Source: Oceanisphaera avium (GTDB taxonomy: Bacteria > Pseudomonadota > Gammaproteobacteria > Enterobacterales > Aeromonadaceae). From it: a DNA stretch of 64,000 nucleotides. Shown piece by piece: positions 49,170-58,636 of the stretch. Both the position numbers and the translations under genes were made by a program. Below the pieces are notes generated by a model. That model ran no database searches and had not been told where the DNA came from. It saw only the letters and a list, made by a program, of their open reading frames with translations. Every line of letters begins with the position of its first letter. The stretch's first letter is position 1. The stretch lies in the NCBI RefSeq assembly GCF_002157875.1, contig NZ_CP021376.1:2217501-2281500 (forward strand), read 5' to 3'.

Positions 49170-50186
49170 ATGGCTAACCAACAAGTTCAGATTTTTATGA
49201 CTGCCGACGGCCAAGCACAGCTGCAAGTTGCGCTTGAGCAAGAGACCGTTTGGTTAAGCCAAGCGCAGATGGGACAGCTGTTTAATACCAGTCCTGAGAA
49301 CGTGCTTATGCACCTGCAAAACATCTTCAAAGACGATGAGTTGGAAGAGTCGGCAACTACTAAGGAATTCTTAGTAGTTCGTCAAGAAGGAAAGCGACAG
49401 GTTCGCCGCCGTATTAAACACTACAACTTGGACGCCATTATTTCAGTGGGCTACAGAGTCAGCTCGAAGCGAGCGACCCAGTTTCGGCAGTGGGCGACAA
49501 AAACCTTAAAAGAGCATTTGGTCCAAGGCTACACCCTTAATCAGCAACGCTTACAAGAGCGTGGCATTGAGTTTGAACAGGCTATTAACTTGCTTAGCCG
49601 TACATTAAGCAACCAAGGCTTGGTCTCGGTAGCAGGCGAGGCGGTGACTCACGTTATTAGCGATTATGCGCGCAGTTGGAGCTTGTTGCAGGGTTATGAT
49701 GAGCAGCAGCTGGCAGAACTTCATACCAAACAAACAGATATGCAGCCCTTGGTATATGAGCAGGCAATTAAGGCGATTAACCAATTAAAACACACCTTAA
49801 TTGCTAAGGGCGAGGCAACTGAACTGTTTGCGCAAATTAGAGGTGAGGGTTTAGCTTCTGCGCTGGCAACCATTGAACAAGGGTTTGGTGATGAGTTTTT
49901 CTACCCTAATATCGCGTCACGAGCTGCGCACTTACTGTATTTTGTCATAAAAAATCATCCGCTCGCTGATGGCAACAAACGTTGCGGCTCATTTTTATTT
50001 TTATGGTATTTGCGAGTTAATCAGCATTTATTAGCCAAACCAGTAGAGCAGTTAATTAATGACAATACCTTGGTGGCGTTGGCCTTGTTAGTTGCAGAGA
50101 GCTTGCCAGAACAAAAAGCATTAATGATACGTTTGACCGAGCATTTTATTTTATTAACAGAAAATGCTCATAAGGAGTCGCAGTGA
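49170..50186 (+). CDS. RhuM-type N-terminus fused to a Fic/Doc domain
   Basis: A 338-residue protein. Residues 1-110 resemble the virulence protein RhuM/DNA-binding type ([40 protein letters not shown]). The C-terminal half is a Doc-like Fic domain with [13 protein letters not shown], where the motif ends NKR as in Doc rather than NGR as in AMPylating Fic proteins. Doc phosphorylates EF-Tu; the target here is unknown. It lies between hsdS and hsdR and overlaps hsdR by 4 bp. Confidence 0.88.
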   Translation: MANQQVQIFMTADGQAQLQVALEQETVWLSQAQMGQLFNTSPENVLMHLQNIFKDDELEESATTKEFLVVRQEGKRQVRRRIKHYNLDAIISVGYRVSSKRATQFRQWATKTLKEHLVQGYTLNQQRLQERGIEFEQAINLLSRTLSNQGLVSVAGEAVTHVISDYARSWSLLQGYDEQQLAELHTKQTDMQPLVYEQAIKAINQLKHTLIAKGEATELFAQIRGEGLASALATIEQGFGDEFFYPNIASRAAHLLYFVIKNHPLADGNKRCGSFLFLWYLRVNQHLLAKPVEQLINDNTLVALALLVAESLPEQKALMIRLTEHFILLTENAHKESQ

Positions 50187-53100
50187 TCACCGAAGACCAA
50201 TTAGAACAACTTTGCTTGAGTTGGTTTGCAGAAACCGGTTATGAGGTGGTGTCTGGCTACGATATTGCGCCCGATGGGCCGGCGCCTGAGCGCATCGATT
50301 ACCGCCAAGTAACGCTGCAAGGGCGCTTGCTGCAACAGCTTGCGCTAATTAATCCTGATATTCCCGCTGCTACGCTCGAGCAAGTGGCGCTACAAATAGC
50401 GCAGCCAGAAACGCCGGTGTTGATGATCAATAACAAGCTGTTGCATCAGCAATTATTACAAGGCGTTAAGGTTGATTTTAAAGATAAGCACGGCCAAGAA
50501 AAAACCGATTATGTGCAGCTGGTGGATTTTTCTAACACCCATAACAATCAGTTTTTAGTGGTTAAGCAGTTCACTATCACCGGCACTAAGGGCGCTCGCC
50601 GGCCCGATATTATCGTGTTTATTAATGGTTTGCCGCTGGCGGTGATTGAGCTTAAAAACCCTGCCGATCACAGTGCCGATGTGTGGCAGGCTTATCAGCA
50701 GCTGCAAACTTATAAAGACGAAATCCCCGATCTGTTTATGTTTAACGAAGCGCTGGTGGTGAGCGATGGTTTTGATGCCCGCGTGGGTTCGCTAACCGCC
50801 AATAAAGAGCGCTTTATGCCGTGGCGAGTGGTGAACAGCGAACAGGATAAACCGCTGTTTGAGTACTTTTTAGAAACCATGGTCAGAGGCTTTTTTAAGC
50901 CAGACCTGCTGTTAGATTATCTGCGTTACTTTATTTTATTTGAGCAAGACGGCGGTTCTTCTCATGCCGGTGCCACCATTAAAAAAATTGCCGGTTATCA
51001 TCAGTTTCATGCGGTGCGAGAGGCGGTAAAAGCCACCATTATTGCCGCACAGTCGGCAGAGCAAGTGGCCGCGGCCGAACCCGCTGCGACTTATACGGCG
51101 GATGCACATGGCCATGCTGATAAACAGCTAAGCCAAGTTAAACCGGGTTCAGGAAAAGCGGGAGTGGTGTGGCACACTCAAGGCTCCGGTAAGTCGATTT
51201 CTATGGTGTGCTATGCCGGCAAGTTATTAGCGCAACCGGCCATGAACAACCCCACCATAGTGGTGGTGACGGATCGTAATGACTTAGACGGTCAGCTATT
51301 TAATACCTTTGCCATGGCCTCAGAAACCCTCAACCAAACGCCGGTGCAGGCGGCAGACCGCGATGACTTGCGGGATATTTTAGCCTCGCGCCAAGCCGGT
51401 GGCATTATCTTTACTACTATCCAAAAGTTCGCCTTATTAACAGGCGAGCTGGCTCATCCGGTGTTAAGTAATCGCCATAACATAGTGGTGGTCAGTGACG
51501 AGGCTCACCGCAGCCAATACGGCGATAAAGCCAAGCTGAATAAAGACACCGGCCAATACACCTTTGGTTATTCTAAGCACCTGCGTGACTCCTTGCCGCA
51601 AGCCTCATTTATTGGCTTTACAGGTACGCCTATTGATAGCGCGGACAAAGACACTCGCGCCGTGTTTGGCGATTATGTGTCTATTTATGATATTCAAGAT
51701 GCGGTAGAAGATGGCGCTACCGTACCGATTTATTATGAGTCGCGCTTAGCCAAGTTAGATATCAACGCCGCCGATATTGAAGTGTTAAACGAAGACGTTG
51801 ACGACATAATTGAAGATGAAGAAGACCTCGCCACCCGCGAAAGCACTAAGTCAAAGTGGGCAGCCTTAGAAAAGCTGGTGGGCAGCCAACCTCGGGTGCA
51901 ACAAATAGCCCAAGACTTAGTGAGCCACTTTGAAAACCGACTTAGCACCATGGACGGCACGGCACTCATCGTGTGTATGAGTCGTGAGATCTGCGTCGAT
52001 ATGTATGAGGCGATAGTGGCCTTAAAGCCCGAATGGCATGACGAGGACACCAGTAAGGGTGCCATTAAGGTGGTAATGACTGGCTCGGCCTCAGACAAGA
52101 GTAAACTGCAGCCGCATATCTACAATAAAGACACCAGAAAACTCTTTGAAAAGCGCTTTAAAGACGTGAACGATCCACTGCAATTAGTGATAGTGCGCGA
52201 TATGTGGCTGACCGGCTTTGATGCACCCAACTGCCATACCATGTATATCGATAAGCCGATGAAAGGCCACAATCTAATGCAGGCCATTGCCCGCGTTAAC
52301 CGGGTATTTAAAGATAAGCCCGGTGGCTTAGTGGTGGATTACATTGGTATTGCTAACGAGCTTAAAGCCGCGTTAAAAACCTATACCAACTCTCAAGGTA
52401 AAGGCCAACCCGCCGTTGATGCCCATGAAGCCTTTGCCTTGTTGCAAGAGCACATGGACAAGCTGCATGGCCTTATGCACGGCTGTGACTATCGCGATTA
52501 TGAAAGCCATGCTTTGATGCTGCTGCCGAAAGTGATGAACCATATTGTGGGTTTGGCTAATCCGACCAGTAAGGAGCTGGACGGTAAAAAGCGCTTCTTA
52601 GATATTATGGCCAGCATTCGCGCCGCCTATACCCTGTGTGGCACCTTGGATGCAGCCAAGGTTTATGCTAAAGAAATTGCGTTTTTTGGTGCGGTAAAAA
52701 ATGCTATTACCAAGTTCACTACCGTAGATAAACGCCGCGACGATGAAGCTAAAAACTCGGCCTTAAAGCAAATTATTGATAACGCCATTATTGCCCAAGG
52801 CGTCGACGATATTTTTGCCATGGTTGGCTTAGATAAACCCAACGTAGGCTTGCTGTCGGCTGAGTTTTTAGAAGACGTGGCTAATATGAAAGAAAAGAAC
52901 TTAGCCGTCGACTTGTTAGAGCGCTTATTACGTGACGAAGTTAAACATCGCATGAAAACCGATGTGGTATCGGAGAAAAAATACTCAGACCGGATTATGG
53001 AAACTTTGCGTAAATACCATAACCGCGCCATTGAAACCGCACAGGTGATTGAAGAGCTGATTAAGATGGCCAAAGACATGGCTGATGATGCGGAGTTGGC

Positions 53101-53395
53101 TGCAAAGTCTGGACTCAACACCGACGAAATCGCCTTTTACCGGGCGCTGATCCAAAACGAGTCCGCAGTAAAAGAGCTGGGCGATAACAATTTACGCCAG
53201 CTGGCGAAATACGTGACCGAGCAACTTAGAAAAAGTACCACCGTTGATTGGCAAGTGCGCGACAGCGTGCGAGCTAAATTACGCAACCTAGTGCGCCGCG
53301 CCTTGCGTAAGTGGAAATACCCACCTGATAAAGCCGATGCAGCCATCGAGCTGTGTTTACAACAGGCCGAGGCGCTAAGCCAAAGCTGGGTTTAA
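50183..53395 (+). CDS. hsdR: Type I restriction endonuclease subunit HsdR
   Basis: HsdR is the ATP-dependent translocase and nuclease of the EcoKI-type complex. The 1070-residue protein has an N-terminal PD-(D/E)XK nuclease domain ([20 protein letters not shown]), the Walker A loop [13 protein letters not shown] [12 protein letters not shown], the DEAH box [10 protein letters not shown], and [12 protein letters not shown]-terminal helical domain follows. The gene is intact and overlaps the preceding Doc-type gene by 4 bp; a terminator follows. Confidence 0.95.
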   Translation: MITEDQLEQLCLSWFAETGYEVVSGYDIAPDGPAPERIDYRQVTLQGRLLQQLALINPDIPAATLEQVALQIAQPETPVLMINNKLLHQQLLQGVKVDFKDKHGQEKTDYVQLVDFSNTHNNQFLVVKQFTITGTKGARRPDIIVFINGLPLAVIELKNPADHSADVWQAYQQLQTYKDEIPDLFMFNEALVVSDGFDARVGSLTANKERFMPWRVVNSEQDKPLFEYFLETMVRGFFKPDLLLDYLRYFILFEQDGGSSHAGATIKKIAGYHQFHAVREAVKATIIAAQSAEQVAAAEPAATYTADAHGHADKQLSQVKPGSGKAGVVWHTQGSGKSISMVCYAGKLLAQPAMNNPTIVVVTDRNDLDGQLFNTFAMASETLNQTPVQAADRDDLRDILASRQAGGIIFTTIQKFALLTGELAHPVLSNRHNIVVVSDEAHRSQYGDKAKLNKDTGQYTFGYSKHLRDSLPQASFIGFTGTPIDSADKDTRAVFGDYVSIYDIQDAVEDGATVPIYYESRLAKLDINAADIEVLNEDVDDIIEDEEDLATRESTKSKWAALEKLVGSQPRVQQIAQDLVSHFENRLSTMDGTALIVCMSREICVDMYEAIVALKPEWHDEDTSKGAIKVVMTGSASDKSKLQPHIYNKDTRKLFEKRFKDVNDPLQLVIVRDMWLTGFDAPNCHTMYIDKPMKGHNLMQAIARVNRVFKDKPGGLVVDYIGIANELKAALKTYTNSQGKGQPAVDAHEAFALLQEHMDKLHGLMHGCDYRDYESHALMLLPKVMNHIVGLANPTSKELDGKKRFLDIMASIRAAYTLCGTLDAAKVYAKEIAFFGAVKNAITKFTTVDKRRDDEAKNSALKQIIDNAIIAQGVDDIFAMVGLDKPNVGLLSAEFLEDVANMKEKNLAVDLLERLLRDEVKHRMKTDVVSEKKYSDRIMETLRKYHNRAIETAQVIEELIKMAKDMADDAELAAKSGLNTDEIAFYRALIQNESAVKELGDNNLRQLAKYVTEQLRKSTTVDWQVRDSVRAKLRNLVRRALRKWKYPPDKADAAIELCLQQAEALSQSWV

Positions 53396-53432
53396 GTGAA
53401 TGATTGCTAAAAATCGCGAGTACCACTCAACA

Positions 53433-53456
53433 AAAGGGCGCAAGTGCGCCCTTTTT
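53433..53456. terminator. Terminator after hsdR, shared with curA
   Basis: AAAAGGGCGC/GCGCCCTTTTT hairpin between two convergent genes. Confidence 0.88.
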
Positions 53457-53482
53457 GATCGGTGATGCTGGTATATGTGTGA

Positions 53483-54538
53483 CTAGCTTATTTCATCCGT
53501 ACCAACACGCACTACCAACTTGCCGAAGTTCTCGCCTTGTAATAAGCCGATAAAAGCTTGAGGCGCGTTTGCTAAGCCGTCGACGATTTGCTCACGGTAA
53601 TGGAGTTGGCCTTGTTGTAACCAGCTGGCCATTTGTTCGGCAAATTCGGGGTAGCGGTGGCCATAATCATCAAAAATGATAAAGCCTTTTACCGTCATGC
53701 GCTTGGTTAAGATAGTACCCATTAGCTGACCTAAGCGGTCGGGGCCGTCTGGCAAGGCGGTGGCATTGTATTGGGAAATTAAGCCGCATACCGGAATGCG
53801 CGCACCGGTATTGAGTAGCGGAAACACCGCATCAAATACCTTGCCACCGACGCTTTCAAAATATACATCTATGCCGGCAGGACAGGCCTTAGCTAACTGC
53901 TCGGCAAAGTCGGCAGCTTTATGATTGATACAGGCATCGACGCCCAGCTTATCGAGTGCATAAGCGCACTTTTCTGCTCCGCCGGCGATGGCGACCACGC
54001 GGCAACCTTTAAGCTTGCCGATTTGCGCCACCATGGCGCCCACGGCACCGGTGGCCGCGGCCACCACTAGGGTTTCACCGGTCTTAGGCTGGCCAATATC
54101 TAATAAGCCCATATAGGCGGTAAAGCCTGGCATGCCTAATACTCCTAACGCGTAGGAGGGCGGCACTTGTTGTGGATCGAGTTTAATTAAGCCCTCGCCG
54201 TTAGACAGGCCATAGTCTTGCCAGCCTTGATAGCTAAGTACCCAATCACCCACCTTAAAATCCGGATGTTTGCTTGCGTGCACGCGGCTAACGGTGCCGC
54301 CGACCATGGTTTGGCCAATAGCCACCGGATCCGCATAAGACTTGGCATCGCTCATGCGACCACGCATATAAGGATCCAAGCTTAAAAATACCGTGCGCAG
54401 CAGCACTTCGCCTGTGGCGGGCGTAGGTATGGCCCTTGCTTGTAGCGTAAAGTCACTGAGTTGAGGCGCGCCTTTAGGGCGGGCGGCTAGGGTGACTTGG
54501 CGGTTAGTGTCTTGAGTTTGAGCGTGTGTCTGAGTCAT
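53483..54538 (-). CDS. curA: NADP-dependent medium-chain reductase, CurA-like
   Basis: A 351-residue MDR-superfamily reductase. Typical segments are LSLDPYMRGRMSDAKSY, VVAAATGAVGAMVAQIGKLK (cofactor loop) and YFESVGGKVFDAVFPLLN. It resembles E. coli CurA (YncB), which reduces curcumin and other enones with NADPH. It lacks zinc-binding Cys residues, as expected. It is 24 bp downstream of the Fe-alcohol dehydrogenase and probably in one operon under the NemR-like operator. Confidence 0.88.
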   Translation of the reverse strand: MTQTHAQTQDTNRQVTLAARPKGAPQLSDFTLQARAIPTPATGEVLLRTVFLSLDPYMRGRMSDAKSYADPVAIGQTMVGGTVSRVHASKHPDFKVGDWVLSYQGWQDYGLSNGEGLIKLDPQQVPPSYALGVLGMPGFTAYMGLLDIGQPKTGETLVVAAATGAVGAMVAQIGKLKGCRVVAIAGGAEKCAYALDKLGVDACINHKAADFAEQLAKACPAGIDVYFESVGGKVFDAVFPLLNTGARIPVCGLISQYNATALPDGPDRLGQLMGTILTKRMTVKGFIIFDDYGHRYPEFAEQMASWLQQGQLHYREQIVDGLANAPQAFIGLLQGENFGKLVVRVGTDEIS

Positions 54539-54562
54539 AAATCCTCCTTTTAGCGCGGTAAA

Positions 54563-55720
54563 TTAAATGCTGGCCAGTAGAATTTGGCGACAATGTTCAG
54601 GGGTTACATCATTGTGCTCACCCAGTTTAGTCATGCCGTGGTTAGTGAGGCTGTCGATGATGTTGTCGATATGCTCGGCGCCTAAACCATAGTCGCTGAG
54701 GCGGGTTTTTACGCCCACCGCCTCAAAGAAGTCGCGTGTGCACTCGATGGCGGTTTCGGCTTTGTCATCGTCGCTACCGGTATCAATATTCCAAACACGC
54801 TCGGCGTATTGCACTAATTTGCCCAGCTTGGCGGCTTTACGCTGGCGCAGCATCTCGGGCAGGATAATGGCTAGCGTTTGCGCATGATCTAAGCCGTGCA
54901 GCGCCGTTAATTCATGGCCCAACATGTGAGTGGCCCAATCTTGGGGCACGCCTGAGCCAATTAAGCCATTAAGCGCGAGTGTGGCGGTCCACATTAAGCT
55001 GGCGCGGGTTTGATAATCTTCTGGATTGGCCAAGGCTTTGGGGCCGACTTCAATTAGGGTTTGCAATAAGCCTTCGGCGAATCTGTCTTGCACCGGCGCC
55101 TCTGCGGGATAGGTCAGGTACTGCTCAATCACGTGCATAAAGGCATCTACCACGCCGTTGGCAATTTGGCGTGGCGGCAAGGTGTAAGTTTTAACGGGAT
55201 CTAAAATTGAAAACTGCGGATAGACATGCTCGCTGGCAAAGGGCAGTTTTGCTGCCAAAGATTTACGGGTGATAACCGAGCCTTTATTCATCTCAGAACC
55301 AGTAGCAGGCAGCGTAAGTACCGAGCCAAAGGGCAGGGCAGAAGTTACATTTTGGCCGCCTTGCAGCAAGATATCCCAAGCATCACCGTTAAAGAGTGCG
55401 GCGGCGGCCACAAACTTGGTGCCATCTATTACCGAGCCGCCGCCCACTGCCAGAAGATAATCTAACTGCTGCTCGCGCACCTGATCTACGGCTTTCATCA
55501 GAGTTTCAAAGCTGGGGTTAGGCTCTATGCCATTGAAGACTTGTACTTCACGCTCACCGAGTGCGGTCAGCACTTCATCTAAGGTGCCGGAGCGGCGGGC
55601 ACTCTCGCCACCTAACAGCACTAACACGCGAGCATTTGCCGGCACGAGTGCATCTAAACGCGCGATTTTACCGGCGCCAAATTCGATGCGGGTGGGGTTG
55701 TAAAAGCTAAAATCTTGCAT
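54563..55720 (-). CDS. Iron-type alcohol dehydrogenase, YqhD-like aldehyde reductase
   Basis: A 385-residue group III Fe-containing alcohol dehydrogenase. NAD(P)-binding is in LLAVGGGSVIDGTKFVA; metal-site residues are in GVVDAFMHVIEQYLTYP and MLGHELTALHGLDHAQTL. It resembles YqhD, an NADPH-dependent aldehyde reductase that detoxifies short aldehydes and glyoxal. The gene is preceded by the operator TAGACCGGTCGTCTA, which a NemR-like repressor at 55814 likely binds. Confidence 0.88.
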   Translation of the reverse strand: MQDFSFYNPTRIEFGAGKIARLDALVPANARVLVLLGGESARRSGTLDEVLTALGEREVQVFNGIEPNPSFETLMKAVDQVREQQLDYLLAVGGGSVIDGTKFVAAAALFNGDAWDILLQGGQNVTSALPFGSVLTLPATGSEMNKGSVITRKSLAAKLPFASEHVYPQFSILDPVKTYTLPPRQIANGVVDAFMHVIEQYLTYPAEAPVQDRFAEGLLQTLIEVGPKALANPEDYQTRASLMWTATLALNGLIGSGVPQDWATHMLGHELTALHGLDHAQTLAIILPEMLRQRKAAKLGKLVQYAERVWNIDTGSDDDKAETAIECTRDFFEAVGVKTRLSDYGLGAEHIDNIIDSLTNHGMTKLGEHNDVTPEHCRQILLASI

Positions 55721-55746
55721 AGTTAAGTACCCTTTTTATGGTTGAA

Positions 55747-55763
55747 TTAGACCGGTCGTCTAG
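55747..55763. promoter_or_regulatory. NemR-type operator before the alcohol dehydrogenase operon
   Basis: TAGACCGGTCGTCTA (within TTAGACCGGTCGTCTAG) fits the TAGACC-N-GTCTA pattern of the NemR box. A second copy precedes the regulator gene. Confidence 0.7.
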
Positions 55764-55813
55764 TTGAGGCTGGTAAAAAAGCTCGCCATCGGCGAGCCTG
55801 ATAAATGGTTAAC

Positions 55814-56413
55814 TTACTGCTCGCCGAGCAGTTGACGAGTCAGTTGCATGGCTATGTCCATATGGCTGTGATCACGATTGAGCTTAGTAAGTAAGCTGGC
55901 GCCTAGCCATAATTGGTACAAGCTGCTGGCTAAAAAGTCGGGCGCGGCGTTTGGCTGAGCATTAGATAAAGAACCATCAGCTACGCCTTTGGCAATGCAG
56001 CCACTGATGCGGGTAATTACCTGATTGGTGCCGACTTTTAACGCCAAGCGCATCGGCTCGGAAAGATCCGCCACTTCGGCACTCAGCTTCACCACCAAAC
56101 AATCGCTGCGGCTATTAGGGCCACAGTATCGCAACTGCCATTCTTGCCAGTAGCTCATTAATTGCTGGCGGCCATTGAGATTTGGCTGACTGAATAGTTG
56201 GTCTAACTCGCTTAAATAAAAATCGAAATAGTCTTCAAGCAGCGCCTCACCAAATTGCTCTTTAGATTTAAAATAGTGATAGAAAGAGCCTTTAGGAATA
56301 CCCGCCTGTTGTAACAGAGCACTTAAGCCAACCGAGCTAAAGCCGCGAGCGGCGAGCACTTCGCGGCCGGTGTCTAATAAATGTTGGCGAGTATCTTGAT
56401 ATTTTATATTCAT
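55814..56413 (-). CDS. nemR: TetR family regulator, NemR-like
   Basis: A 199-residue TetR-type repressor. The HTH is VGLSALLQQAGIPKGSFYHY; the core CLVVKLSAEVADLSEPMR closely resembles E. coli NemR and conserves the Cys equivalent to the reactive Cys106 that senses electrophiles and hypochlorite. The start at 56413 has AAGG upstream. It is separated by about 90 bp from the alcohol dehydrogenase start and reads in the same direction. Two operators flank the cluster, suggesting autoregulation plus control of adh-curA. Confidence 0.85.
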   Translation of the reverse strand: MNIKYQDTRQHLLDTGREVLAARGFSSVGLSALLQQAGIPKGSFYHYFKSKEQFGEALLEDYFDFYLSELDQLFSQPNLNGRQQLMSYWQEWQLRYCGPNSRSDCLVVKLSAEVADLSEPMRLALKVGTNQVITRISGCIAKGVADGSLSNAQPNAAPDFLASSLYQLWLGASLLTKLNRDHSHMDIAMQLTRQLLGEQ

Positions 56414-56433
56414 GGTCTGCACCTTAATCTTTA

Positions 56434-56450
56434 TTAGACCAGTCGTCTAG
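56434..56450. promoter_or_regulatory. NemR-type operator before the regulator gene
   Basis: TAGACCAGTCGTCTAG, almost identical to the operator at 55747, lies about 22 bp upstream of the regulator ATG, consistent with autorepression. Confidence 0.7.
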
Positions 56451-56608
56451 TGATTTTTGCCAAACCAATGCGTGCTTAGTTTGGTGCACTTTAAGCGCAC
56501 GCCATACGCGATATGCTTTACGATTATTTCTTTACCCATTGTTGGGAATAGAGAATTGTTTAAACCAGCGCCGAACGCTAGTCCCCAATCCCTAGTCTAG
56601 GCTCTATA

Positions 56609-56692
56609 GCCGTCATCCTGACGCACGTCAGGATCTCGTTTTAGGATTAAGATTTAATAAGTGCGAGATACCGAGGCAAGCTCGGTATGACG
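56609..56692. repeat. Twin-hairpin intergenic repeat, full copy, inverted
   Basis: CGTCAT/ATGACG outer arms, hairpins CCTGAC/GTCAGG and ACCGAG/CTCGGT, and an inner ATCTCG/CGAGAT pair repeat the architecture of 27012-27101 in the opposite orientation. It lies between the nemR-like and yqjG genes; the rest of that roughly 335-bp gap shows no gene. Confidence 0.75.
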
Positions 56693-56750
56693 ATAGGTTT
56701 AGGATTTGTAGTACGCTTGTCCCCTTCGCTATTTACTCTTCACCCAAAAC

Positions 56751-57719
56751 CTATCGCCCATGAGGCCGGTCTAAATCAAGCTCAGGCCCGACAGGTACAA
56801 TGCCGGTGGGATTGATGGTGTTATGACTACGATAATAATGCTGCTTAATGTGTGAAAAATTGATGGTGTCTTTAATGCCTGGCCATTGATACAGCTCACG
56901 CAGATAGCCCGATAAGTGTTCATAGTCGGCAATGCGCTTAATGTTGCACTTAAAGTGGCCGTAATACACGGCATCAAAGCGGATCAAGGTAGTAAATAGG
57001 CGCCAATCGGCTTCGGTAATTTGCGTGCCCACTAAATAGCGCTGCTTAGCTAAGCGCTCGTCTAGTTTATCGAGGGTAGTAAATAAGGGAATGACGGCTT
57101 GTTCATAGGCGCGCTGGGTGGTGGCAAAGCCGGCTTTGTAAACACCGTTATTTACATTGGGATAAATCAGCGCGTTAAGCTCATCTATCTCGGCACGCAA
57201 AGTGGCTGGGTAATAATCACCCGGCAATGCGCCTATGTCATCAAAAGCGCTATTTAACATGCGAATTAGCTCGCCCGACTCATTATTAACGATACAGCCT
57301 TGCTGCTTGTCCCACAGCACAGGAATGGTCACGCGACCAGAATAATTGGGGTCGGTAGCGGTATAAATCTGGTACATGTAGCGAGCATTAATGATGGGAT
57401 CGGACACCACCCCAGGTGCTTCTTCAAAGGTCCAGCCATGCTCGGCCATCAGTGGATTCAACACCGACACCGAGATCATCGACTCTAAGCCCTTAAGTTT
57501 TCTAAAAATAAGCACTCGATGCGCCCACGGGCAGGCCATAGCCACATAAAGATGATAGCGACCCGCCTCGGCTTTAAAGCCCGCTTTGCCGCTGGGGCCA
57601 GCACTGCCATCCTTAGTAACCCAGTTGCGAATTTGTGACTCGCTGCGGGCAAACTCGCCGTCGTTGCTCTTGGTGTCATACCATTGATCGTGCCATTCGC
57701 CTTTTACTAATAAACCCAC
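56751..57719 (-). CDS. yqjG: Glutathionyl-hydroquinone reductase, YqjG-like
   Basis: A 322-residue Xi-class glutathione transferase that removes glutathione from glutathionyl-hydroquinones. The catalytic Cys is in MACPWAHRVLIFRKLKGLE. Typical YqjG stretches are NNGVYKAGFATTQRAY and TINPTGIVPVGPELDLD near the C-terminus. Length is close to E. coli YqjG (328). It follows the electrophile-response cluster, which is functionally fitting, but no NemR-type operator was seen before it. Confidence 0.92.
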   Translation of the reverse strand: MGLLVKGEWHDQWYDTKSNDGEFARSESQIRNWVTKDGSAGPSGKAGFKAEAGRYHLYVAMACPWAHRVLIFRKLKGLESMISVSVLNPLMAEHGWTFEEAPGVVSDPIINARYMYQIYTATDPNYSGRVTIPVLWDKQQGCIVNNESGELIRMLNSAFDDIGALPGDYYPATLRAEIDELNALIYPNVNNGVYKAGFATTQRAYEQAVIPLFTTLDKLDERLAKQRYLVGTQITEADWRLFTTLIRFDAVYYGHFKCNIKRIADYEHLSGYLRELYQWPGIKDTINFSHIKQHYYRSHNTINPTGIVPVGPELDLDRPHGR

Positions 57720-57840
57720 AAGTATTCTCCTGCTTAACGTGCCTGTCGTTATCTTAGCTTAGTGAAAAATTTATAAAGCAAACGGTACTTTTTTAGTGAG
57801 CTGCTAAGGTGTAATAACAGCTAATTTTAGGGGGGACTGT

Positions 57841-58581
57841 ATGTCAGCGAGTAAAAAAAGTGCTGTTTTATATCGCATGGTGATGAAGAAGCACCTTTGC
57901 CCTTTTGGTCTTAAGTCTAAAGATGCGCTAGAGCGCCATGGTTATCAAGTAGATGATCGTTGGCTCACTAGCCGTGAGCAAACCGATGCTTTTAAGGCCG
58001 AGCATAATGTAGATACCACGCCGCAAACCTTTATTAATGGCGAGCGTATTGGTGGCTTTGATGAGCTAGCCATTTTTTTAGGCGAAAAAAAGCCGAAAGC
58101 TGAGCAAAGTGATACATCTTATCAGCCGGTGATCGCTATCTTTGCGATGGCGGCGCTGCTGGCGATGGCCGTGGGCTGGTATCATTTTCATGAATTATTG
58201 AATGTGCGGATTGTTCAGTGGTTTATTGCCTGTGCTATGTGCTTATTGGCGGTACAAAAACTGCAGGATCTCGAATCTTTTTCTACTATGTTTCTTAATT
58301 ACGATTTATTAGCGCAGCGCTGGGTACGCTATGGCAAGATTTACCCTTTTGCTGAAGCAGTGGCTGGGGTGCTGATGGTGGCAGGGGCTCTGTTGTGGCT
58401 AGCTGCACCTATTGCCATTGTCATTGGTGCCATTGGTTTCGCATCTGTCATTAAAGCGGTATATGTGGATAAGCGTGAGCTTAAATGCGCTTGCGTGGGT
58501 GGCAATAGCCGAGTGCCTTTAGGGTTTGTTTCGTTAACAGAAAACTTCATGATGCTAATTATGGGCATGTGGATGCTATAA
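57841..58581 (+). CDS. Glutaredoxin domain fused to a MauE-like membrane domain
   Basis: A 246-residue protein. Residues 1-90 are a glutaredoxin-like domain with the active-site CPFG (one Cys, where classical glutaredoxins have CPYC) and DTTPQTFINGERIGGFDEL for glutathione binding. After a short linker, residues 100-246 form about four membrane helices resembling the methylamine-utilisation protein MauE, with a CACVGG motif near the C-terminus. It may reduce a periplasmic or membrane thiol partner. Start ATG 57841 has GGGGG upstream. Substrate unknown. Confidence 0.82.
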   Translation: MSASKKSAVLYRMVMKKHLCPFGLKSKDALERHGYQVDDRWLTSREQTDAFKAEHNVDTTPQTFINGERIGGFDELAIFLGEKKPKAEQSDTSYQPVIAIFAMAALLAMAVGWYHFHELLNVRIVQWFIACAMCLLAVQKLQDLESFSTMFLNYDLLAQRWVRYGKIYPFAEAVAGVLMVAGALLWLAAPIAIVIGAIGFASVIKAVYVDKRELKCACVGGNSRVPLGFVSLTENFMMLIMGMWML

Positions 58582-58592
58582 AGCATTAACAA

Positions 58593-58634
58593 GAAAAAAT
58601 AAGCCGAACCTTTGAGGAGTTCGGCTTATTTTTT
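58593..58634. terminator. Bidirectional terminator between the glutaredoxin-MauE gene and mnmE
   Basis: AAAAAATAAGCCGAAC/GTTCGGCTTATTTTTT long symmetrical hairpin; serves both convergent genes. Confidence 0.92.
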
Positions 58635-58636
58635 AG

